Origin: Pantanalinema sp. GBBB05
GTDB taxonomy: Bacteria; Cyanobacteriota; Cyanobacteriia; Leptolyngbyales; Leptolyngbyaceae
Length of the DNA stretch: 64,000 nt
Reading direction: 5' to 3'
NCBI GenBank assembly: GCA_016743235.1
Contig: VRZD01000026.1
Location: 28,114 to 92,113 of the forward strand
This document shows positions 25,120 through 32,300 of this stretch, piece after piece. The translations under genes and the position numbers were made by a program. Position 1 is the stretch's first letter; every line of letters begins with the position of its first letter. The notes beneath the pieces are model-generated. The model saw only the letters and a list, made by a program, of their open reading frames with translations, had not been told where the DNA came from and did no database searches.

Positions 25120-26547
25120 ATGTCCAAAACTATTGTCATTGATCCCGTTACCCGCATTGAGGGACATGCCAAAATTTCCATTTTTCTGAATGATGCGGGG
25201 GAAGTAGACGATGCCCGCTTTCATGTGGTGGAATATCGGGGCTTCGAGAAATTCTGTGAGGGCAGACCCTTTACTGAAATGGCGGGAATTACCGCCCGAA
25301 TTTGCGGCATCTGTCCCGTCAGCCACCTGTTAGCTGCCGCCAAAACCGGGGATAAAATTCTGGCGGTGAAGATTCCCCCCGCCGCTGAAAAACTCCGCCG
25401 CTTAATGAACTTGGGACAAATTACCCAATCCCATGCCCTATCATTCTTCCACCTCAGTAGTCCCGATTTTCTGCTCGGTTGGGATAGCGATCCGGCAAAA
25501 CGCAATGTGTTTGGCTTAATTGCGGCTAATCCCGATTTAGCTCGGGCTGGCATTCGCTTACGCCAATTTGGTCAAACGGTAATTGAACTCCTGGGTGCCC
25601 GGAAAATTCACGCCGCCTGGGCGGTTCCCGGTGGGGTGCGATCGCCCCTCTCCGAGGAAGGCAGACAATGGATTCGCGATCGCTTACCGGAATCATTCGA
25701 CACGATTCATCTCGCGATCGGGCTGTTCAAAACCATGTTGGATGGCGATCTCAAAGACGAGATTGGCATCTTTGGGGAATTTCCGTCTTTATTCATGGGT
25801 CTGGTGGGCAAGGATGGCGAGTGGGAGCATTACGGTGGACATCTGCGCTTTACTGATAGCCAGGGCAAGATCGTAGCTGACAACCTCAGCGAGGATGATT
25901 ACCAGAGCTTTCTCGGAGAAGCCGTTGAACCCTGGTCGTACCTGAAATTCCCCTATTACAAACCCTATGGCTACCCGGATGGGATTTACCGAGTCGGTCC
26001 TCTGGCACGGTTGAATGTCTGTAATCATATTGGGACAGCCGCTGCCGATCGGGAGTTACAGGAATTACGCGATCGGGCGAAAGGCATTCCTACGTCATCA
26101 TTCTTGTATCACTATGCCCGATTGATTGAAATTTTGGCATCCCTGGAAAAAATCCAACAACTGATGGATGACCCTGATATTGTGTCCGAGCGAGTTCGCG
26201 CTCATGGAGGTGTGAATCAACTGGAAGGCATTGGAGTCAGCGAAGCACCACGGGGGACATTATTCCATCACTATCAAGTGGATGAAAATGGACTTTTGAA
26301 AAAGGTGAATTTGATTATTGCTACAGGTCAAAACAATCTGGCAATGAACAAAACGGTAGCCCAAATTGCCAAGCAATATATTCACAATCAGGAAATTCCC
26401 GAGGGATTGTTAAATCGGGTGGAAGCTGGGATTCGTTGTTTTGATCCCTGCCTATCCTGCTCAACTCATGCCGCTGGACAAATGCCATTACATTTACAAC
26501 TGGTTGCTGCTGATGGCAACGTAGTCGATGAAGTCTACCGTGACTAA
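25120..26547 (+). CDS. hoxH: NiFe hydrogenase large subunit HoxH
   Basis: Catalytic subunit holding the NiFe(CN)2CO centre, 475 residues. The four nickel ligands are Cys62 and Cys65 in RICGICPVSH, and Cys444 and Cys447 in DPCLSCSTHA. The 25 residues after His450 form the C-terminal extension that the HoxW protease removes after nickel insertion. AGAGGA lies about 8 bases before the ATG. All ligands are intact, so an active enzyme is expected. Metal-centre assembly proteins (hypA, B, C, D, E, F) and the protease hoxW are all in this window. Confidence 0.98.
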   Translation: MSKTIVIDPVTRIEGHAKISIFLNDAGEVDDARFHVVEYRGFEKFCEGRPFTEMAGITARICGICPVSHLLAAAKTGDKILAVKIPPAAEKLRRLMNLGQITQSHALSFFHLSSPDFLLGWDSDPAKRNVFGLIAANPDLARAGIRLRQFGQTVIELLGARKIHAAWAVPGGVRSPLSEEGRQWIRDRLPESFDTIHLAIGLFKTMLDGDLKDEIGIFGEFPSLFMGLVGKDGEWEHYGGHLRFTDSQGKIVADNLSEDDYQSFLGEAVEPWSYLKFPYYKPYGYPDGIYRVGPLARLNVCNHIGTAAADRELQELRDRAKGIPTSSFLYHYARLIEILASLEKIQQLMDDPDIVSERVRAHGGVNQLEGIGVSEAPRGTLFHHYQVDENGLLKKVNLIIATGQNNLAMNKTVAQIAKQYIHNQEIPEGLLNRVEAGIRCFDPCLSCSTHAAGQMPLHLQLVAADGNVVDEVYRD

Positions 26548-26596
26548 CGCTAAGTTGTGTGTCTCTGCAAAAGCGTTTGAACAAATTATTTGAAAT

Positions 26597-26663
26597 GCCC
26601 CCTAGCCCCCAAAATTAGGGGGAATTGAATTCAAAGTCCCCCAGAATTGGGGGATTTAGGGGG
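26597..26663. repeat. long G/C-tract hairpin repeat, copy 2
   Basis: Arms of about 26 bases, starting GCCCCCTAGCCCCC and ending GGGGGATTTAGGGGGC, surround a loop containing GAATTCAAAGT. Architecture and loop (TTCAAAGTCCCCC) match copy 1 at 9132-9204, although arm sequences differ. It sits 50 bases after the hoxH stop and 84 before the next gene. On the hox transcript it would form a strong stem, which could lower expression of the genes beyond it or define an mRNA end. Confidence 0.8.
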
Positions 26664-26746
26664 CAATGCAACCACATTGATACCTTTAAAGCATTCTCTA
26701 AGCTCTAGTGATCCTCCCACAACACTTTCATTGAGGAGAAACCCCA

Positions 26747-27016
26747 ATGGCAAAAGAAAACTTGTTTCTGTGTATGGGGTCAGCCTGTCACCAACTGGGG
26801 GTATATGAAGTGTTGCCCAGGTTACAAGCCTTGATCCAGGAGTATCAACTAGAAGAAACGATTACCTTAAAAGGATCATTTTGTTTGGAAACCTGTAGCC
26901 ACGGCATTACGATGAAATTTCGGGATCAGCACTTCATGAATATTAGTCCACAAAACATTGAAGCCAAATTTGTCCAAGAAATTCTTCCGGCGATCCAGAC
27001 CGTTGAATGTGCATGA
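26747..27016 (+). CDS. small [2Fe-2S] thioredoxin-fold ferredoxin
   Basis: An 89-residue protein consisting only of a NuoE/HoxE-type thioredoxin-like [2Fe-2S] domain. The ligand pattern is C-x4-C (Cys9, Cys14 in LCMGSACHQLG) and C-x3-C (Cys46, Cys50 in GSFCLETCSHG), identical to that of NuoE-type clusters. GAGGAGA lies about 8 bases before the ATG. It follows hoxH and is 9 bases before a PAS gene, itself 8 bases before a SpoIIE-type phosphatase. Similar small proteins accompany [FeFe]-hydrogenase operons in anaerobes. It could pass the redox state of the hydrogenase to the signalling proteins downstream; this is inference. Confidence 0.85.
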   Translation: MAKENLFLCMGSACHQLGVYEVLPRLQALIQEYQLEETITLKGSFCLETCSHGITMKFRDQHFMNISPQNIEAKFVQEILPAIQTVECA

Positions 27017-27025
27017 GCAGTCACC

Positions 27026-27532
27026 ATGAGCGATGAGCAACACCATCTCTGGAAACTACTGTGGGATTACGATCCGAATGGCTTAATTGTAGTTGATCCG
27101 GATCTTTACATTAAGCTAGTCAATCCAGCCTTTTGTCGGATGTTTCAGGTGCAGCAAGATGATGTAATTGGTCAACCAGCCGAAACCCTATTAGGGAATG
27201 TTGAAGATTTTAAGAAAGCTTGGCAGCACAATCAGGTGTTGCGTAGCCAATTTAGAGAGTATCCCCAATATCATTTATATGTCAATCAAGTAATTTTCTC
27301 GATCGAAGATGAGGGACTAATTGCCGCCATCATGGTCGATATCAGCCACGAACTAGAACGCAAACAGGAACTCGAACAACTCAAACGGGAAACGGTTCAG
27401 AAAGTTAATGAGGTCGTGGATAACCAAATGAAAGTGGTGCAAGAAATTGCGGGTTTACTCGGAGAAACCACGGCTGAAACGAAAGTCAGCTTATTAAGAA
27501 TTATTCATTTACTAGAACAAAATACTCTCTAA
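27026..27532 (+). CDS. stand-alone PAS-domain protein
   Basis: A 168-residue soluble protein. Residues about 5-110 form a PAS domain (WKLLWDYDPNGLIVVDPDLYIKLVNPAFCRMFQVQ, VIGQPAETLLG), and the remainder is a predicted coiled coil (LERKQELEQLKRETVQKVNEV...LLRIIHLLEQ) with no kinase or output domain. The ligand is unknown; no CxxCH heme motif is present. It is sandwiched with 8-9 base spacers between the [2Fe-2S] gene and the phosphatase gene, so the product probably acts with them. The coiled coil could serve as dimer and partner-docking segment. Confidence 0.8.
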   Translation: MSDEQHHLWKLLWDYDPNGLIVVDPDLYIKLVNPAFCRMFQVQQDDVIGQPAETLLGNVEDFKKAWQHNQVLRSQFREYPQYHLYVNQVIFSIEDEGLIAAIMVDISHELERKQELEQLKRETVQKVNEVVDNQMKVVQEIAGLLGETTAETKVSLLRIIHLLEQNTL

Positions 27533-27540
27533 ATTTTTCC

Positions 27541-28719
27541 ATGTATTGTCCTGTCACAGTTGATAACTTTTTAGATATTTATAACGACAGCCTGAATAAA
27601 AAAGGCGAAGAACTGTGTGGCGATCAGGTTAAGTATCTTAAAACCGATAAAAAAGTAACGATCGTTCTCTCTGATGGGTTAGGGAGTGGTGTTAAAGCCA
27701 GTATTTTGGCAACGCTAACCACAGAAATTCTGATTACGATGTTGGATGCAGATTTACCGTTAGAAGAGGTGCTGAAAACGGTAATTGTGACACTGCCGAT
27801 CTGCAAAGTGAGAAAGATTGCCTACTCAACGTTTACGATTATTCAAGTCAACTGTGAAACCAATCACTTTACTGTCATCAACTTCGATAACCCGCCTCCG
27901 CTCTACTTCCATCAAGGCAAAGTCGTTAAGCTAGAAGCGAAAACAGAAACGATTCTGGAACGGAAAATTGCGATCGCGGAAGGCTATTTAGAACGCGGCG
28001 ATTTTTTAGGAGCCGTTAGTGATGGCGTATTGTATGCCGGGATGGGGGTCACGCTCAATTTTGGTTGGGGTTGGGAGCAAATTGCTGACTATGTTGAAGG
28101 GATTTTAGGGCAACGATCGCACACTGCGAGAACGATCGTGCGAGAAGTATTAAAAAAGACCCATTCTCTATATCAAGGTGAGATTGGGGATGATGCCACT
28201 TTTGCTGGAATTTATGTTAGAAAACGTCATCCACTGATGATTTTTACGGGTCCACCCTTAGACCGAGAGCAAGATGAGTTTTATATTGAAAAATTATTAA
28301 ATTTCAAGGGTCGGAAAGTCATTTGTGGTGGGACAACGGGGAATATTATTGCCAATTATTTAGGGGAAACGATCGAAATGGATTTATCGACAATTCGGAA
28401 AGATCTACCCCCGATCGGGATGCTCAGTTATATGGATTTAGTCACCGAAGGTATTCTCACTATTTCTAAAGCAACGGAGTATATTAAAGGATGTGATGGC
28501 GATTTAAGTCGCTTGCGATTTGATCATAATGGAGCTTATTTGTTAGCGAAAGAAATCCTTCAGGCTGACTCCATCGTGTTTATGGTAGGACAAAGTATTA
28601 ATGAGTTTTATCAAAACCCACTGCTGCCTAAAAATATTTCGATTCGCCGCAACCTGATTGAAGAGTTAGTTCAATTTTTGAAAAGTAAACAACGGGAGGT
28701 GACGATCGAATATTGCTAA
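27541..28719 (+). CDS. SpoIIE-family PP2C phosphatase with extra C-terminal domain
   Basis: A 392-residue cytosolic protein. Residues about 1-228 form a SpoIIE/PP2C-like phosphatase: VLSDGLGSGVKASILATL (metal-binding Asp and Gly), FDNPPPLYFH, GAVSDGVLYAG and GEIGDDATFAGIYV carry the conserved acidic residues. The final 160 residues (KRHPLMIFTGPPLDREQDEF to the end) are a separate alpha/beta domain I do not recognise, with GRKVICGGTTGNIIANYLG suggesting a nucleotide- or phosphate-binding loop. Its start codon has no clear ribosome site, so translation probably depends on the PAS gene. The stop overlaps hoxW. Substrate unknown: no STAS or anti-sigma protein is in the window. Confidence 0.85.
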   Translation: MYCPVTVDNFLDIYNDSLNKKGEELCGDQVKYLKTDKKVTIVLSDGLGSGVKASILATLTTEILITMLDADLPLEEVLKTVIVTLPICKVRKIAYSTFTIIQVNCETNHFTVINFDNPPPLYFHQGKVVKLEAKTETILERKIAIAEGYLERGDFLGAVSDGVLYAGMGVTLNFGWGWEQIADYVEGILGQRSHTARTIVREVLKKTHSLYQGEIGDDATFAGIYVRKRHPLMIFTGPPLDREQDEFYIEKLLNFKGRKVICGGTTGNIIANYLGETIEMDLSTIRKDLPPIGMLSYMDLVTEGILTISKATEYIKGCDGDLSRLRFDHNGAYLLAKEILQADSIVFMVGQSINEFYQNPLLPKNISIRRNLIEELVQFLKSKQREVTIEYC

Positions 28720-29207
28720 CATCATCAGACTCAACTTATTTAGTGATTGGGTATGGTAATACGCTGCGGTCTGACGATGGCGCTGGATACCTGATTGCCG
28801 AAACCGTGGCTAACTGGAACCTGGCTCATGTCCAGTCCCTCGCCCTGCATCAACTCACCCCAGATTTGGCAGAACCGATCGCGCATAGCCAGGTCGTGAT
28901 CTTTGTCGATGCTGTCGCCAAGCCAGTCAACACACCGGCGGCAATCGTTTTAGAACAGCTCGAACCCAATTACGCCACCACCTTCACCGGACATTACGCC
29001 GATCCCCGATCGCTCCTATCGTTGACCTATACCCTTTACGAAACCTCACCGATTGCCTATCGGCTGTTAATTCCAGCGATTAACTTTAGTTTTGGAGAAT
29101 CGCTGTCTGCGGTAACCCAAGCTAGTATGAGCTTAGCCTTAGCGAAAATTGAGCAATTGCTCTGCGTGTCCTGCGTAGCGGAAAAGCCGCTAAAGCCTTA
29201 CTGCTAA
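28713..29207 (+). CDS. hoxW: hydrogenase maturation protease HoxW
   Basis: Endopeptidase that cleaves the C-terminal extension of HoxH after nickel insertion; 164 residues. Family motifs are VIGYGNTLRSDDGAGYLIAE with the nickel-sensing Asp, and VVIFVDAVAK with the second acidic residue; a conserved His occurs at TGHYADP. The start is a TTG at 28713, supported by GGGAGGT at 28694-28700 and by the lack of an ATG near the N-terminus; a GTG at 28743 is a weaker alternative. The gene overlaps the phosphatase stop by 7 bases. The last residues (CVSCVAEKPLKPYC) look atypical and may be a recent 3' extension. Confidence 0.9.
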   Translation: MLTSSDSTYLVIGYGNTLRSDDGAGYLIAETVANWNLAHVQSLALHQLTPDLAEPIAHSQVVIFVDAVAKPVNTPAAIVLEQLEPNYATTFTGHYADPRSLLSLTYTLYETSPIAYRLLIPAINFSFGESLSAVTQASMSLALAKIEQLLCVSCVAEKPLKPYC

Positions 29208-29315
29208 AGGGCTTCAGCCAAGCTGCCACAACAATGCCACATTTTTGTCGCAAAATAATATTAATGGGCTGAATCAGGAGGAGAGCGATCTACCTCAATG
29301 TCTTGAACTGGAGTA

Positions 29316-32300
29316 ATGGCAGAAAGTTATTGTACTGTTTTGCTCATCGATGGCTCGACAACGGATAGAGCTTTTTTCCGCCGTTGTTTAGAACAGGACG
29401 AGATCTATTCCTATGAGATCTTAGAAGCAGAGCTGCCAGAGGCAGGGTTAGAGTGGGGACGACAACCACTCCCCGATGTGATCCTACTGGATGCTGGCTT
29501 GCCCCGCGATGTCCTGCAACTCCTCAGCCAACTTAATCACCTCTCCTGGAGTCAGATCGTTCTCTTAGTAGAACAGGACGATCGCACCCTCGTAACTCAA
29601 GCGATGCAGCATGGAGCGGCAGATTACCTCGTCAAGCCTGACTTAAGTGCAGACTTACTGCGCCGCACCGTTCGCAGTCTGGTCAAACAGAGCCGTTTGC
29701 AGCAGCAGCTTGCCCACCAACAGGCGACGATCGCGGATTTAACAGGGCGAACTGCCAAAAGTAGTGAACAGCACTACCTAAGCCAGAGCATTCCGCCAGA
29801 AAGTGAAGCTAGATTCCGAGAATTGACAGAATATCTACGGGATGCTTTTTTTATTTGTACGCCAACCTTGGATCAGTACCTCTATATCAGCCCCGCTGTC
29901 GAAAGAATTTGGGGCATTGCCAGCGAGCGACTTTATCGCGATCCTCGTTGTTGGCTGGAATTGGTTCATCCCGATGATTGGGATTACTTTCAGACCCACA
30001 CTCCTCTTAACGAGCTTAACTCAGATTATGATTTAGAGTATCGTATCCTCCGACCCGATGGAGAACTGCGCTGGGTGCATGTTCGCTCCTATCCAGTGCG
30101 TAACGCTCAGAATCAAGTCGATCGCTTGGTTGGCGTCTGTGAAGACATTACCGATCGCAAACAATCTGAACTTTCTCTGAGACGGACAAACCAACTGTTA
30201 TCGGCAATCAGCCAAGCCCAAACCCAATTTATTGCCAATGCCGACCCAGCTAGCTTGTTTGATAATCTGCTAGAGACGCTACTGCAACTCACTGATAGTG
30301 AATATGGCTTCATTGGCGAAATCCTTTACCATCCGAATGGTCACCCCTATGTAGACGAATCCTACCTGAAACGGCGGGGAGAACCGTACCTCAAAACTAA
30401 GGCGATTACCGATATTGCCTGGAATGAAGCAATGCACCAATTGCATGATATCCAGGCGGCGCCGGGCATGGAATTTCATAACCTGAGAACCTTGTTTGGG
30501 CAAGTTATGGTAACCGGGCAACCACTTATTTCCAACCATCCCAGCACCGATCCGCGTCGAGGCGGTTTGCCAGAGGGGCATCCACCATTACAAGCCTTTT
30601 TAGGCATTCCCTTTTATCGAGGCGAACAACTTGTGGGCATGGTCGGCATCGCGAACCGTCCCGCCGGTTACACCGAGGCTCTAATTACCGAGCTAGAACC
30701 TTTCCTCACAACTTGTGCTAGCACGATCGAAGCCTACCGCAACGATACGCGCCGTCAACAGGTAGAAGTTGCCCTTAGGCAAAGTGAAACACTTCAAACT
30801 GCCATCATTCAAGCCATTCCCGATCTGCTGGTGCGCATGGATCAAAACGGTCACTATCACGAGCTGATTGGTACTGAATATTTAAATGTCCTGTTACCCG
30901 ACCAACCCATCCCAGAGGCAACTGTATATGATGTTTTACCCGCCCACCTCGCAGAGCAACGATTACACTATGCTCGGCTAGCGCTGGAGACTAACCACCT
31001 GCAAGTGTATGAGCAGACCCTGGAGATTAATGGTCAGTTATGCCATGAAGAGGTGCGGGTTGTGCCACTGGTCGATCGCGAAGTGCTAATCATCATTCGG
31101 GACATCACTGAGCGGAAACGGACCGACGCTGAGCGCCAGCAAGCAGAAACCGCCTTACGGCAGAGTGAAGAACGCTGGCAACTAGCCATTGAAGGTAGCA
31201 ACGATGGCATCTGGGATCAAGATCTAATCACAGGCAAACACTTTCTCTCTCCCCGTTGCCTGGAGATGCTGGGCTATACCTATGCAGAGATTGATTCATT
31301 TGAAAAATGGTTTGCTCAGGTGCATCCGGCGGATCGGCAGGCACTGCAAACAACACTTCAGGCTTATCTCGATCGCCAAACGCCGATCTATGCAGTGGAA
31401 TATCGGATTCGCTGTAAAGATGGTAGCTATAAATGGTTACTTGTTCGAGGCAAAGCCGTCTGGGATGCAGCGGGAACACCGTTACGGTTGATTGGTTCTA
31501 CGACCGATATCACGCTCCGGAGACAGGCTGAACTAGAACTGCAACAACTGAATGCTGAACTGGAACAACGAGTTCAGCAACGTACCCAAGCATTAATCCA
31601 GTCTGAACGCGATTTACGCACCATTTTTAACAATGTCTATGATGCCATCTTGATTCATGATTTAGATGGCACCATTCTGGATCTAAATGATCGCGCTTTA
31701 GAACTTTGGGAGGCGACGCGAGAGCAACTGATTGGGGGATCTGTGCCTGAGATATCTGCCCCAGATGCCCCTTTGGAACGCTTACCCGAAATTTTTCAGC
31801 GGGTACAAGCTGGAGAAACTTTGCGGTTTGAATGGCGCGATCGCCGATTGAGCAACAACTCGCTCTTTGATGTGGAAGTCTCCCTGCGCAAGGTCACCTT
31901 GAACAATCGTCCTGTTTTCATGGCTGGAGTCCGGGATATTAGCGAACGCAAACGGGCTGAACAGATTTTGCAACAACAATTAGCGGCGATCGAGGCTTCT
32001 AGCGAGGGTATTGCTATTGTTAATCCACAGGGACAATACACTTATCTCAACCATGCCCACATTCAGCTCTTTGGATATAGCCAAGCGGGGGAATTGCTCG
32101 GCAAAACTTGGAAAGAATTGTACCAACCCGCAGAAATTGCGTGGATCGAGCAAACCGTTTTTCCAGTTCTTATTCAGCAGGGGGCTTGGCATGGGGAAAC
32201 GATCGCTAAACGCCAAGATAATAGTCTTTTTACCGAAGATCTATCACTCACCTTATTGCCTGACGGTCGATTAATTTGCGTCTGTCGCGATATTGGTTAT

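Noticed and set aside
29208..29315. Transcription terminator after hoxW
   Set aside because: No stem followed by a T-run is visible in the 108-base gap; read-through into the kinase gene cannot be excluded.
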